The notes: generated by a model not told the origin, from the sequence alone. A stretch of 64,000 nt of DNA from Acinetobacter rathckeae (GCF_015627125.1 NZ_VTDO01000001.1:434001-498000); one strand, 5' to 3'. Numbered from the stretch's first letter, positions 34,933 through 44,076 are shown. Numbers and translations are program-made.

Positions 34933-35435
34933 GTGGTGTCACATCAACAGGTGTGGGGCTGATTGATATTTTAGAAGCAGTCTCACAACTCTCAAAAACA
35001 GATGTACTTGTAGGTGTTCCTGATAGTGGTGCTGAAAGAATAGATAGTGAATTAACCAATGCTCAAATTGGTTACTTGCTAGAGAATGGATCGCCAGCAA
35101 CCAACTTACCACCTAGACCGCATTTAGTGAGAGGTGTTGAAGAGGTACAAGACTCTATCTCAAAGCAACTCACAAAAGCCGTAGAAGCCTCACTAGAGGG
35201 TAACCAAAAGAAAATGTATTTCTATTTGAATACTGCGGGTATGAAGGCCATGAGTAGTGTGAAAAATATCATCAATGCAGGTGACTTTGTTCCACTTGCA
35301 CCTGCAACGATTCGCAATCGATTATCTCGTGGCAGGACTTCAACAAAACCGCTTGTAGACACAGGTCAGTACCGAAATTCACAAACGTATATTGTGATGA
35401 ATGGAGATAAGGAGGTTAATCGTGCCCAATCTTGA
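34929..35435 (+). CDS. Neck/tail-completion protein (HK97 gp10-like)
   Basis: 168 residues. DVLVGVPDSGAER, NAQIGYLLENGSP and LPPRPHLVRGVEE, then LAPATIRNRLSRG and KPLVDTGQYRNSQTY, match virion-morphogenesis proteins of the gp10/neck group. The next gene starts inside its 3' end. Confidence 0.75.
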   Translation: MSGVTSTGVGLIDILEAVSQLSKTDVLVGVPDSGAERIDSELTNAQIGYLLENGSPATNLPPRPHLVRGVEEVQDSISKQLTKAVEASLEGNQKKMYFYLNTAGMKAMSSVKNIINAGDFVPLAPATIRNRLSRGRTSTKPLVDTGQYRNSQTYIVMNGDKEVNRAQS

Positions 35436-35793
35436 TGTTTCTGATGTATTGCTCGACCCTGATTTTATGACTACTGAATTGCTTTGTAATCGCACCCAAG
35501 TAACTGTGAAACAAAATGGTACTGCTGATACGTCTTTGCAGAGCATTCCATTTGCGGGCGTTGTGACGACCAATAGTGGCCTTAAAATGGATCGTAAAGA
35601 AGATGGAACATTGGTTAAGGGTGCAATCAATATTCATACGCAGTTCCATTTGATTTCAGGTGACAGTTCAACTCAAGCCGATGAAGTTCAGTGGCGAGGT
35701 AAAACTTATATTGTTTCACAAGTGCTTTCAAATGCTCACTTTGGGCAAGGTTTTGTGAAAGCAATCTGTGAGTTAAAACCACTTTCAGGATAA
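35422..35793 (+). CDS. Head closure/neck protein, putative
   Basis: 123 residues from a GTG start (PNLDVSDVLLDPDFM) that has a perfect AGGAGG ribosome site. A longer frame from ATG 35401 lacks one. The pattern VQWRGKTYIVSQVLSNAHFGQGFVKAICE is beta-rich, like head-closure proteins at this position. Assignment rests mainly on gene order. Confidence 0.6.
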   Translation: MPNLDVSDVLLDPDFMTTELLCNRTQVTVKQNGTADTSLQSIPFAGVVTTNSGLKMDRKEDGTLVKGAINIHTQFHLISGDSSTQADEVQWRGKTYIVSQVLSNAHFGQGFVKAICELKPLSG

Positions 35794-35796
35794 ACC

Positions 35797-36333
35797 ATGG
35801 CAGATTCCGCTACAGGTGGCTACATTGTGCCGACGGGTGGGGTTGCTTACGATCAAGAGTTAAGAGATATATTCCAAGCTTTCATTCGTGCAGTCGTTGC
35901 AATGGATGGCACTTTGGTTCGCCCACGATGGCAACAAGTTCCACTACCTACACCCGACATCAATACAGATTGGTGTGCTTTTGGGGTGAAGGTCACAGAG
36001 CCAAATGACTCCCCATATTTTGAACAGCAAGATGATTCAGCCATATCTACTCGACATGAGTCTATTGAAGTGTTGATTTCATTTTATGGTCCATCATCTG
36101 AAAGCAATATCAACCTACTCAAAGACGGCTTAGCAATTCCGCAAAATATCGCTCAACTCAATCAGTTTCAAATCAAATTCGTTTCTGTCGATCAAATCAT
36201 TGCTGTACCTGATCTTCTAAACCAGCAGTGGGTACAGCGTCATGACATGACCGCCATATTTAGACGAAAAACACAACGAAACATTCCGATGCTCACATTT
36301 AAGAGCTTTCAAATTAATTTAAAAAATAGCTAG
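35797..36333 (+). CDS. Neck terminator protein (gp12-like, LIC_12616 family)
   Basis: 178 residues. LRDIFQAFIRAVVAMDGTLVRPRWQ and SFYGPSSESNINLLKDGL match the LIC_12616/neck-terminator group that caps the tail tube. It directly precedes the sheath gene. Confidence 0.75.
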   Translation: MADSATGGYIVPTGGVAYDQELRDIFQAFIRAVVAMDGTLVRPRWQQVPLPTPDINTDWCAFGVKVTEPNDSPYFEQQDDSAISTRHESIEVLISFYGPSSESNINLLKDGLAIPQNIAQLNQFQIKFVSVDQIIAVPDLLNQQWVQRHDMTAIFRRKTQRNIPMLTFKSFQINLKNS

Positions 36334-36342
36334 GAGTCATCA

Positions 36343-37464
36343 ATGACACTTCCTGTTTCTAATGTCGTCAATGTCAGCGTTTCTATTGCTGCTTTAGCGG
36401 CAGGGCCACGATCATTTGGCTCTCTACTTATTTTGGGTACAACATCAGGTGTGATTAGCACGACTGAACGTATTCGCTTGTATTCAGATATTGCATCAAT
36501 TTCTTCTGACTTTGGTGTGGATTCCAATGAATACAAGGCTGCGGTTGTTTATTTCTCTCAGTCACCAAAGCCACGCACGTTGTATATCGGGCATTGGGAT
36601 AAAACATCTGCAACACCTGAAAAGGTTACAGATGCCGTATCTGCTTGCTTAGACTCATTGAAGTGGTATGGCCTTGTTATTGCCGACGATCTTGCTGACA
36701 GCGATGTTTTATCGGTTGCGTCACTGATTGAAGCGGCAAGCCCAAGTCGTCTATATGGGCACACGACACAAGATGTAAATGTGCTTGATAAAACGAGTAC
36801 AGACAACATTGGTGTTAAATTGGCGAAAGCAAAATACAAACGCACATTCTGGATTTACTCAAGTTCTTCTAAATATGCTGATGTCTCAGTATTTGGTCGT
36901 GCTTTTACTGTGAATTTTGAGGGTACAAACACCACCATTACGCTGAAGTTTAAGCAACTACCTGGTATTACTGCTGAAGACTTGAAAGTTTCTCAAGCTG
37001 CAAACATCACAGCCAATAATGGCAATGTGTATGCATCGTACAACAATGACACTGCAATACTACAAGAAGGCGCGATGTCTGATGGTTCATTCTTTGATGA
37101 AGTTCATGGTTTGGATTGGTATCAAAATGCATTAGAAACAGCCCTTTGGAATCTTTACTACACCACAACCACTAAGATCCCTCAGACCCCAGCAGGTATG
37201 AATCGCCAATGTGCAGTGCTTGAAAAAGTCGCTGAGCAAGGTGTGACTAATGGGTTGCTTGCAGGTGGTGTATGGAATGGCGATGAATTTGGAACACTGA
37301 AATCAGGTGACTATCTTACAAAAGGCTACTACGTATTTGCCAATAGCTTAGATGATCAGTTGCAATCTGAGCGTGAATCACGTAAAGCCCCAGTATTTCA
37401 AATGGCCTCAAAACTTGCAGGTGCAATACACTTTGCTGACGTGATTGTGTCAGTAAACCGATAG
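36343..37464 (+). CDS. Contractile tail sheath (DUF3383)
   Basis: 373 residues. FGSLLILGTTSGVISTTER, YFSQSPKPRTLYIGHW and the C-terminal KGYYVFANSLDDQLQSERE are the DUF3383 pattern. This family is the sheath of small contractile tails, which makes the phage a myovirus. It is paired with the tube gene 10 bp downstream. Confidence 0.88.
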   Translation: MTLPVSNVVNVSVSIAALAAGPRSFGSLLILGTTSGVISTTERIRLYSDIASISSDFGVDSNEYKAAVVYFSQSPKPRTLYIGHWDKTSATPEKVTDAVSACLDSLKWYGLVIADDLADSDVLSVASLIEAASPSRLYGHTTQDVNVLDKTSTDNIGVKLAKAKYKRTFWIYSSSSKYADVSVFGRAFTVNFEGTNTTITLKFKQLPGITAEDLKVSQAANITANNGNVYASYNNDTAILQEGAMSDGSFFDEVHGLDWYQNALETALWNLYYTTTTKIPQTPAGMNRQCAVLEKVAEQGVTNGLLAGGVWNGDEFGTLKSGDYLTKGYYVFANSLDDQLQSERESRKAPVFQMASKLAGAIHFADVIVSVNR

Positions 37465-37474
37465 GAGAAAAACA

Positions 37475-37918
37475 ATGTCAACCTGGTCTTTTATGGACAC
37501 ACATGCCACGCTAGTAAGTGATGATGGCTCAATTGACTTGGGGTATGGCGCTGCTATTGCAAAAGAAGGCATCACCGTTTCCATGTCGGAAAACAAAAAC
37601 ACAATGACAACAGGTGCAGATGGCGAGGGGATGCACTCTCTACACTGTAGCAAGTCTGGGACAATTACAGTACGCCTTTTAAAAACATCACCCACCAACG
37701 CCAAACTAATGAATCTGTATAACACACAGTCATCAAGTTCTAAAAAGTGGGGTAAAAATACGTTCACACTCAACAATGATGCTTCAGGCGATAACGTCAC
37801 AGGTACTAAGCTTGCTTTTCAAAAAGCACCTGACTACAACGCAGCGGAAGATGGAGCAACAGTTGATTGGGTGTTTGATGCAATCAAAATTGATATGAAA
37901 TTGGGTACATACGAGTAA
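37475..37918 (+). CDS. Tail tube protein (DUF3277)
   Basis: 147 residues. STWSFMDTHATLVSDDGSIDLG and SKSGTITVRLLKTSPTNAKL fit DUF3277, the tail-tube family coupled to DUF3383 sheaths. Confidence 0.85.
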   Translation: MSTWSFMDTHATLVSDDGSIDLGYGAAIAKEGITVSMSENKNTMTTGADGEGMHSLHCSKSGTITVRLLKTSPTNAKLMNLYNTQSSSSKKWGKNTFTLNNDASGDNVTGTKLAFQKAPDYNAAEDGATVDWVFDAIKIDMKLGTYE

Positions 37919-37924
37919 TTAAAT

Positions 37925-38428
37925 ATGGAAGTCTTAAATATTGGTGGCCATAAGTACACCATTAGCAAATTAAATGCTTTTGACCAGTTGCACGTTTCTC
38001 GAAAAATTGCACCACTTACACCACATATTATTCCTGTGATTTCAGAAGTAATGCATGGTGGTCTTGTTAAAGCCTTACAGAAAATTGATAGCGATATTGA
38101 TGTGAGTCAGATCGATGTTAAAAACATTGATGACCTCATAAATAACGTGGATTTTAAGCTGCTAGATGGCCTATCCACGGCATTATCTCCATTAACAAAG
38201 GCCTATGCTGAATTGCCTCAAGAGGACGTGGATTACGTCATTTATAAGTGTCTTTCAGCGTGTAGTAGAAATGGGGCTAAGGTCTGTCGAAACAATGCAA
38301 TTATGTTTGATGACTTGGAGCTAAGCCAAATGCTTGCTCTTGTTGTTGCGGTGATTCGTGACAGCATGGGAAATTTTATTCAAGGGCTGTTTACCAAGGC
38401 GAGAGCTTTGCAGGAGCAGTCCACGTAA
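37925..38428 (+). CDS. Tail assembly chaperone (short form)
   Basis: 167 residues, with GHKYTISKLNAFDQLHVSRKIAPL at the start. Between the tube and tape-measure genes it holds the place of lambda G. A GGGAAAT heptamer in the correct frame at 38368-38374 can shift a fraction of ribosomes by -1 into the downstream frame and give a longer chaperone. The two forms are needed in different amounts for tape-measure folding. Confidence 0.8.
   Translation: MEVLNIGGHKYTISKLNAFDQLHVSRKIAPLTPHIIPVISEVMHGGLVKALQKIDSDIDVSQIDVKNIDDLINNVDFKLLDGLSTALSPLTKAYAELPQEDVDYVIYKCLSACSRNGAKVCRNNAIMFDDLELSQMLALVVAVIRDSMGNFIQGLFTKARALQEQST
38368..38374 (+). promoter_or_regulatory. Predicted -1 frameshift slippery site
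   Basis: G|GGA|AAT in the chaperone frame is an X-XXY-YYZ heptamer of the same kind as lambda GGGAAAG. The -1 frame is open from here to 38622, and its nearest upstream stop (38359) lies before the site. GGGCTG/CAGTCC further down could form a weak stem. Confidence 0.7.
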
Positions 38429-38622
38429 ATTATAAAAGCTTGCCTGACGGTGAAGATTGGTTATTAAGACCGGTCATGAAAGGCATGTGTAGGTTTGAGT
38501 CATTAAAAGATGGAACTATCGATTTACATGATATTTCATTAATGAATGATGCTTTAGATGTTGTTGCTGACAATGAATACCTTGTTGAAAAAGCAAGGGA
38601 GAGAGAAGCAGCAAACAAGTAG
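38374..38622 (+). CDS. Frameshift extension of the tail assembly chaperone
   Basis: 82 codons reached only by -1 slippage at GGGAAAT. The frame has no ATG with a ribosome site before its conserved part (SLPDGEDWLLRPVMKGMCRF...). The fusion would be 232 residues: 150 from the first frame and 82 from this one, like lambda gpGT. An independent TTG start at 38440 is the alternative. Confidence 0.65.
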   Translation, partial: FYSRAVYQGESFAGAVHVNYKSLPDGEDWLLRPVMKGMCRFESLKDGTIDLHDISLMNDALDVVADNEYLVEKAREREAANK

Positions 38623-38629
38623 TTTGATG

Positions 38630-38651
38630 ACCACCTTCGGGTGGTTTTTTT
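38630..38651 (+). terminator. Intra-operon terminator (TTCG tetraloop)
   Basis: ACCACC-TTCG-GGTGGT followed by TTTTTT, 13 bp upstream of the tape-measure start. Confidence 0.8.
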
Positions 38652-38664
38652 ATGGGCAATAGAT

Positions 38665-40770
38665 ATGGCACAAGCAGCTACAATTAAAGACTTCCTCGTT
38701 GCACTTGGATTTAAGACTGACAATGCAGGTCTTGCCAAGATGCAGGGTGCTTTACAAGGTGTGGAGCTAAAAGCTAAATCTCTAAACATGGCGTTAAGTG
38801 CTTTAGCTGTAGGTGCTGTACTTGCGGTACGCCAAACAGCAAGTGAGTTAGATAAACTCTATTTTTCATCACAGCGTATTGGTGCGAGTGCTGACAATAT
38901 TAATGCATACGGCAACGCTATCTCACAGATGGGCGGTAGTGCAGAACAGGCGATAGGCACACTTGAAAGCCTTGCTGAAAAAATGCGTAACTCCCCTGGT
39001 TACGAGGGAATGATTAACAGTCTGGGTGTAAAAACCAAAGACTCAAACGGTGCATTACGTGACCGTGTAGAAGTCATGAAAGACCTCAGCACCACACTTG
39101 CTAAAATGCCGTCATACCAAGCCAATGCCTATGCAAACTCTTTAGGGATAGATCAAAAAACACTTCTAGCCATGCGAGATGACAAGTTCATCGGAAACAT
39201 GGAGAAGTACCAAAAGATTCAAAAAGAATTGGGTATGGATAACAGCCTAGTGAAGTCAGGAAATGACTTTATGACGCAGTACCGTGATCTATCTATGATT
39301 ACCAAGACAGGCTTTCAAGTCATTGTCATGCAGGTTGGCAAAGCACTCATTCCAATCATGAAAGGATTAAATCAACTAATCCTTATGGGTGTGCATGCCT
39401 TTAGTCAGATGAACCCTAAGATCAAAGAGGTGTTGGTGGCTGGTGGCCGTTTTGCATTACTTGCCACAATATTTAGCAGTGTAGCGAGAGCATTTGGTCT
39501 GATTTTTAGATTGGTTGCTCCATTGAAAATGTTTATTCGCTTACTTGGGCTGTTGAGAGTTGCTTTTCTTGCCACGCCACTTGGGATTATTGCTGCATTG
39601 GGTGCGGCTATCCTTGCCTTATATGATGATTACAAAACATGGAAAGATGGTGGGAAGTCTTTTATTGACTGGTCTCAATGGTCAAAAGAAATTGATTGGG
39701 TGACTCAAAAAATTAAGGACTTTATTGACTTAATTTCCAACGTTGCAGGCAAGACTATTGAGTTTGTGCAGAAATTAATTAACGACCCTGAGGGTACAAT
39801 TAAGGATCTTGTAAAAGATGGTGCTAAAAAATTAACAGAGCTTGCAAAAGAAGCACCTAAAGTTATTAAGGACGTTGCTCACACGGTTGCTGAGGTTGCC
39901 CCAGTAGTTGCCAAGAAAACAGCAGAAATTACCACAGGAATCGCACATGCTGCGGTAGACGGAGTGAAGGGGGCTGTGGGGGGGAGTCAATTTAGTTTTG
40001 GTCACGATGTTGATGGGTATATCAAGGAGGCATCTGAAAAGTATTCGTTAGATGAAAAAGTACTTCGTGGCTTTGTTAAAATGGAGGATGGTTGGACTGG
40101 AAAAATGTCACCTACTGGTGCAATTGGTACAGGTCAATTCATTAAAAGTACTTGGGACGGTCTGGCAAAAACTAAGGATGGAAAAGCAATTGGAATGACA
40201 ACCATTGGCGATAGATTTAGGACAGCTAGCGATCCAAGGTATGACAAGCGAGTAAACACTTTAGCTACAGCTTTATTGGCAAAAAATAATGCGGATATTC
40301 TGCGAAAAAATGGACTTCCTGTAACGGGTGAGAATTTATACTTATTGCATAATATCGGTGCTGGTATTATTCCTGCATTAAAGGGCTCAAATAATGTGAG
40401 CCAAGGAACATTAAAGGCAATTAGTGTAAATACACCAGTAAAAGGGCAAACTCCTGTTGAATTTGTTAGGTATCAGCAAGAGAGGTTTAACAAGCAGTAT
40501 AACTTTGCAAACAAGGGGGCAGATAGTGCAAATATTGGTGGTGTTCCACAGATTAGAAATATTGCCCCACCATCGGGCAACCCAAATAAATCACAGGTTA
40601 ATAACTCAGCTAATAGCTCACAGTCAAATGTCACGATTCACCAGTCATTCAAAACTGATATGACAATTAATGGAGCTAAGAACCCTCAAGAATCTGCTAA
40701 TGCCGTGAAGCGACAGCAAGAGAACTCATTAGTTATCGCTAGACGGAATGCCCAGGGAATTATGGCTTAG
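38665..40770 (+). CDS. Tail tape measure protein with transglycosylase-like domain
   Basis: 701 residues from ATG 38665. The N-terminal part is helical (AATIKDFLVALGFKTDNAGL, MQGALQGVELKAKSLNMAL). Hydrophobic segments follow near the middle (LIPIMKGLNQLILMGV, FLATPLGIIAALGAAILAL). From about residue 460 there is a lytic-transglycosylase-like domain (YSLDEKVLRGFVKMEDGW, SPTGAIGTGQF) whose Glu in KMEDGW is the likely catalytic acid. It would set tail length and locally open peptidoglycan during DNA injection. The C terminus is Asn/Ser-rich. Confidence 0.85.
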   Translation: MAQAATIKDFLVALGFKTDNAGLAKMQGALQGVELKAKSLNMALSALAVGAVLAVRQTASELDKLYFSSQRIGASADNINAYGNAISQMGGSAEQAIGTLESLAEKMRNSPGYEGMINSLGVKTKDSNGALRDRVEVMKDLSTTLAKMPSYQANAYANSLGIDQKTLLAMRDDKFIGNMEKYQKIQKELGMDNSLVKSGNDFMTQYRDLSMITKTGFQVIVMQVGKALIPIMKGLNQLILMGVHAFSQMNPKIKEVLVAGGRFALLATIFSSVARAFGLIFRLVAPLKMFIRLLGLLRVAFLATPLGIIAALGAAILALYDDYKTWKDGGKSFIDWSQWSKEIDWVTQKIKDFIDLISNVAGKTIEFVQKLINDPEGTIKDLVKDGAKKLTELAKEAPKVIKDVAHTVAEVAPVVAKKTAEITTGIAHAAVDGVKGAVGGSQFSFGHDVDGYIKEASEKYSLDEKVLRGFVKMEDGWTGKMSPTGAIGTGQFIKSTWDGLAKTKDGKAIGMTTIGDRFRTASDPRYDKRVNTLATALLAKNNADILRKNGLPVTGENLYLLHNIGAGIIPALKGSNNVSQGTLKAISVNTPVKGQTPVEFVRYQQERFNKQYNFANKGADSANIGGVPQIRNIAPPSGNPNKSQVNNSANSSQSNVTIHQSFKTDMTINGAKNPQESANAVKRQQENSLVIARRNAQGIMA

Positions 40771-41132
40771 TTTGTATCAATGTCATTCTGAAGCTGTTTA
40801 GCTCGATCATTGTTTAATTGTATGATGCAATTAGCATTATTATTTATTTCACTGTGAAAGCTACTATATACACTACAGTAATCATCTCGATACTTAATCC
40901 ATGAACGCTGAGAACCATCAAGTCGAGCTAAGATGCCCTTATCATAGCTAATCTGATCTTTTCCAAGCGTTTTGAGTTTCTTAAATCTAACTTCCACTTC
41001 ATCAAGCGAAGACTTTTCATAGCAAATAGCAATATCGGCGGGTTCTTTGTATTTAGATTCACAGTCCTGTTGCTCAGCAAAAGCACCAAAGCTCAAAGTT
41101 GCCAACAGAGAGGCTGTAAGTAGTTTTTTCAT
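40767..41132 (-). CDS. LprI-like lysozyme-inhibitor family protein (DUF1311)
   Basis: 121 residues with a signal peptide (MKKLLTASLLATLSFGAFA). The mature part CESKYKEPADIAICYEKSSLDE, then LARLDGSQRSWIKYRDDYC, is the DUF1311/LprI pattern with paired cysteines. Some LprI proteins inhibit lysozyme. It runs against the late operon right after a tape measure that carries a muramidase-like domain, and overlaps it by 4 bp. A protective role for the lysogen is inference. Confidence 0.75.
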   Translation of the reverse strand: MKKLLTASLLATLSFGAFAEQQDCESKYKEPADIAICYEKSSLDEVEVRFKKLKTLGKDQISYDKGILARLDGSQRSWIKYRDDYCSVYSSFHSEINNNANCIIQLNNDRAKQLQNDIDTN

Positions 41133-41689
41133 TAGTTTTTATGCCTAATTGTTGTTGATATGTGTAGAGTTTCGCTTGGATCAGAGCTATTTGCAATGCT
41201 TTGTTGTTTCTGTTGTTCAACTCGTTTGTAATCTTCAGCAGTTGGTGTGTATACATGAGCTGATTGCTCAGCTTCTGAGGAAAACTGCTGATCTGCGATG
41301 ACAGGGGGATTTTGAGGTACAGTGTCTGGCGACAATGGTGCTAAAGGTTGTGATGCAATATTTGCTTGATTGGTTTCTGCTGGCTCGGATTCTTCTTGTT
41401 TTGTGTTTTGAGTTGTCTTTTCACTAAACAAAAAGTGATATGCACCGTATATTGCTAACATGAAAATAACTGTGCTGAGTATGGTCTTTAGGCAGCCACC
41501 ATTTTTTCTGGGCATTACTTCAGCTATAACAAACTCGCTGCCACACTTTTTACAGTCGTAACCATTTTGCCAATCAGATAGAAGTGATGGGTCTATAGGT
41601 CGTGGGTATTTGTTGGGCTGAGCGGGCATTCTTTTTACTTGAATGCTTCCACAATATGGGCAATTTACTTTGGGTCTATAGGTTTGCAT
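41132..41689 (-). CDS. Zinc-ribbon membrane protein (accessory gene)
   Basis: 185 residues. The N-terminal zinc ribbon has two CxxC pairs (NCPYCGS and DCKKCGS), followed by one membrane helix (LKTILSTVIFMLAIYGAYHFLF). A Pro/Gln/Ser-rich tail is presumably in the periplasm. It shares one base with the start of the LprI-like gene, so the two form a small reverse operon likely expressed in the lysogen. Function unknown. Confidence 0.6.
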   Translation of the reverse strand: MQTYRPKVNCPYCGSIQVKRMPAQPNKYPRPIDPSLLSDWQNGYDCKKCGSEFVIAEVMPRKNGGCLKTILSTVIFMLAIYGAYHFLFSEKTTQNTKQEESEPAETNQANIASQPLAPLSPDTVPQNPPVIADQQFSSEAEQSAHVYTPTAEDYKRVEQQKQQSIANSSDPSETLHISTTIRHKN

Positions 41690-41851
41690 TTTATTGCTCT
41701 TTCTTAATATATTTAAGGTGCTACAAGATGTTAACAGGAAAGTGACTAATCAATATAGTAAAGCATATTTTGTCAAGGGTAAGGCTGTGCTGAAAATGCT
41801 ATATAAATGTATAAGCAATAAGTTACAAAATAAGTAATCAAAATTAATTAA
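41690..41851. other. Intergenic region, promoter side of reverse accessory operon
   Basis: AT-rich. A minus-strand TTGACA lies near 41772-41777 but the -10 is not clear. Otherwise nothing recognised. Confidence 0.4.
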
Positions 41852-41873
41852 GCCACCTTCGGGTGGTTTTTTT
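41852..41873 (+). terminator. Intra-operon terminator (TTCG tetraloop)
   Basis: CCACC-TTCG-GGTGG followed by TTTTTTT. It resembles the one at 38630-38651. Confidence 0.8.
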
Positions 41874-41890
41874 ATCTCTCCAAAAAAGTA

Positions 41891-41924
41891 AAACCCCTGA
41901 TGCGACCAACATCAGGGGTTTTTT
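41891..41924. terminator. Second, stronger terminator
   Basis: AAACCCCTGAT and ATCAGGGGTTT stem with flanking A and T runs, 18 bp after the previous one. The tandem arrangement isolates the baseplate genes from upstream transcription unless Q acts. Confidence 0.8.
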
Positions 41925-42006
41925 GTATCCACCTTAATAATAAGGGAAACAATAAATACCTATGTATAAAAGTATAGCAGTAATTCTACATAAAGTAGAG
42001 GTGATT

Positions 42007-42120
42007 ATGGAAAAACATGGATTTTGGAAAGTAACAGGAGTTTGCTTATTTGCAATTCTCCTATGGCAAGCACCAAATATTATTAATGCAATTGCTAAAT
42101 TAATAGAAGTTGTGAAGTAA
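42007..42120 (+). CDS. Very small membrane protein
   Basis: 37 residues, MEKHGFWKVTGVCLFAILLW..., mostly one membrane helix. The ATG has a GAGGTG ribosome site 4 bases ahead. An in-frame ATG at 41962 has none. It lies between the tandem terminators and the first baseplate gene. Function unknown. Confidence 0.5.
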   Translation: MEKHGFWKVTGVCLFAILLWQAPNIINAIAKLIEVVK

Positions 42121-42155
42121 AAATTAGCATCTGAATGGTGTTTTATAGGTGAAAT

Positions 42156-42815
42156 ATGGGAATAGAGTCTTTACTAAGTTCAGCTTACAGCACTGCTTCA
42201 AGCTCACCTTATACAGAAAAAGCAGCATCTTTACTACTTGCAGGTAAAGGCAGAACAATCATGGGATTGTTTGCGGATGTAACGATTGAAGAAAAACACA
42301 AAGATGAAATGCAGATTACCGAACACCCAGTTGAAACGGGTTCTCCAATTTCTGACCATGCTTATAAAATCCCGCCTGAACTTTCAATTAAGGTGGGCTG
42401 GTCAGAAAGTGCAGGTCGCTTAAATGGTTTAGTGGGCGACTCATTGTTATCGGGCGACATTGGTCTTGTGGCGGTATATGAAATTTTACAGACACTACAA
42501 GATAAGGCAGTGCGACTAATCGTATCTACGGGCAAACGCCTATACACCAACATGCTGATTAAATCGCTCGAATGTACAACAGACCCTGAGACTGAAAATG
42601 TTTTGATGATTGATATCACATTTAAAAAAGTGAATATCGTTAAAACCACTGAAACCACCGTGCTTCTAGAGCAACAAGCAGAACCTGAAAAAACAGCCCA
42701 AGTTCAGGATAATGGTACGGTTCAAAAGCAAGAAACAAGCGAGTCCTGGTTGTCACAAATGATGGGCGGGGCTAAAGGTGGCGCATATACTCTACTCAAT
42801 CCATTTGGGAATTAA
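42156..42815 (+). CDS. Baseplate protein
   Basis: 219 residues. The central part (TGSPISDHAYKIPPELSIKVG, VSTGKRLYTNMLIKSLECTT, LMIDITFKKVNIV) is the pattern of the small-myovirus baseplate protein that sits on the tail tube end. The Gln/Glu-rich C terminus is variable. First gene of the baseplate block. Confidence 0.75.
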   Translation: MGIESLLSSAYSTASSSPYTEKAASLLLAGKGRTIMGLFADVTIEEKHKDEMQITEHPVETGSPISDHAYKIPPELSIKVGWSESAGRLNGLVGDSLLSGDIGLVAVYEILQTLQDKAVRLIVSTGKRLYTNMLIKSLECTTDPETENVLMIDITFKKVNIVKTTETTVLLEQQAEPEKTAQVQDNGTVQKQETSESWLSQMMGGAKGGAYTLLNPFGN

Positions 42816-42817
42816 TT

Positions 42818-43114
42818 ATGGCTTACTTTAATATCCCATTGACTGGTAATAATCAAAAAATAAATGTGGCTTTGGGTGGTACAACTTACAAGCTTCGCCT
42901 AATATTTAGATCACAAAAGTGGTTTTTAGACGTGCTAGATACAGCAGAAAACCCAGTAATTTTAGCTATTCCTATGGTCATGGGTGATGACCTGCTTGTT
43001 CAGCATCAACATGTTCTGCAAGGCTCTTTATATGTAGTTAATATGAATGATGATGAGGCTCAAAATTTTAGTGATTTGGGAGATAAAATCACTTTGTATT
43101 GGAGTGACAGCTAA
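42818..43114 (+). CDS. Baseplate plug-type protein (DUF6983-like)
   Basis: 98 residues, all-beta (LGGTTYKLRLIFRSQKWFLDV), as in the plug proteins of this baseplate type. Coupled by a one-base overlap to the hub gene. Confidence 0.65.
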   Translation: MAYFNIPLTGNNQKINVALGGTTYKLRLIFRSQKWFLDVLDTAENPVILAIPMVMGDDLLVQHQHVLQGSLYVVNMNDDEAQNFSDLGDKITLYWSDS

Positions 43115-44076
43115 TGGAGCAATGGATTAGACAATGCAAACTTACTGTTCAAATCAATAAAGACCAACCGCAAGCACTTGATCTATCGGATTTTAGAATC
43201 GTATTCCACGTTGCACAACCAACAACTGAACAACCAAAATCTGCTGAGATATATATTTACAACATATCTCATAAAACAATGAATATGCTTGCAGGTGAGA
43301 ATAGTCAAAATAAGGATACTCAAGTTATTCTTGAAGTTGGCTATAAATCAGGGCCACTAGAAATCCTTTTCAAAGGAACATCCTTCCAATTTAGAAAAGG
43401 TCGGGATAATCAGGTAGATACTTGGTTATGTATCTTAGCCCAAAGTGCTGATACCGTAAAAAGTTTTGCTATTGTAAATAATTCGCTTCCGGCAGGAACA
43501 TCGGTAAGTGATATGCAGGATTTTATTGTTAAAGAATATAGCAGTAATGGAATTGATACAGGTGAAGTACCCACATTAACTGGGCAAAGATATCCAAGAG
43601 GTCGAGTGTTTTTTGGCTCTTTGGACCGCCATACCAGTCAGTTTTGTAGAGATAATAATATTAGCTTCTCACTTGATGACGACATATTTAATGCTGTTCC
43701 ATTTGGTGGGTATAGCATGCTTCCAATGCAGATACTAAATAAAGACACCGGCATGATTGGAATGCCTCAGCTGACAAGTGAGGGATTGAGAGTAACATCG
43801 CTAATTAACCCCAAATTCAAGCGTAACGGGCGAGTACAGATCGACTTATCTAATCTTCAAACTGAAAGTTACGATATTCAGTATGGGAAACAGGGTGTTG
43901 ATCAGCCATTTAAAAATCAAAACTCAGCAACAAACCCTCAGGGCACATTCATTATTGTATCTGTGGAGCACTATGGTGATATACGTGGTGATGAATGGTA
44001 TAGCACACTCATTTGTGTTGGTGTTGATGCTGTAGTACCTAAATCAGGGTTGTTAATATCAGGAGTAAATGGCTGA
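43114..44076 (+). CDS. Baseplate hub protein
   Basis: 320 residues. RQCKLTVQINKDQPQALDLSD, the FHVAQPTTEQPKSAEIYIYN block and RDNNISFSLDDD fit the hub protein that forms the trimeric base under the tube. A C-terminal FIIVSVEHYGDIRGDEWYST is typical. Stop and next start share a base. Confidence 0.75.
   Translation: MEQWIRQCKLTVQINKDQPQALDLSDFRIVFHVAQPTTEQPKSAEIYIYNISHKTMNMLAGENSQNKDTQVILEVGYKSGPLEILFKGTSFQFRKGRDNQVDTWLCILAQSADTVKSFAIVNNSLPAGTSVSDMQDFIVKEYSSNGIDTGEVPTLTGQRYPRGRVFFGSLDRHTSQFCRDNNISFSLDDDIFNAVPFGGYSMLPMQILNKDTGMIGMPQLTSEGLRVTSLINPKFKRNGRVQIDLSNLQTESYDIQYGKQGVDQPFKNQNSATNPQGTFIIVSVEHYGDIRGDEWYSTLICVGVDAVVPKSGLLISGVNG

Noticed and set aside
38440..38622. Independent small gene between chaperone and tape measure
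   Set aside because: It has only a TTG start with no ribosome site and its frame is open back to a slippery heptamer, so it is better read as a frameshift extension.
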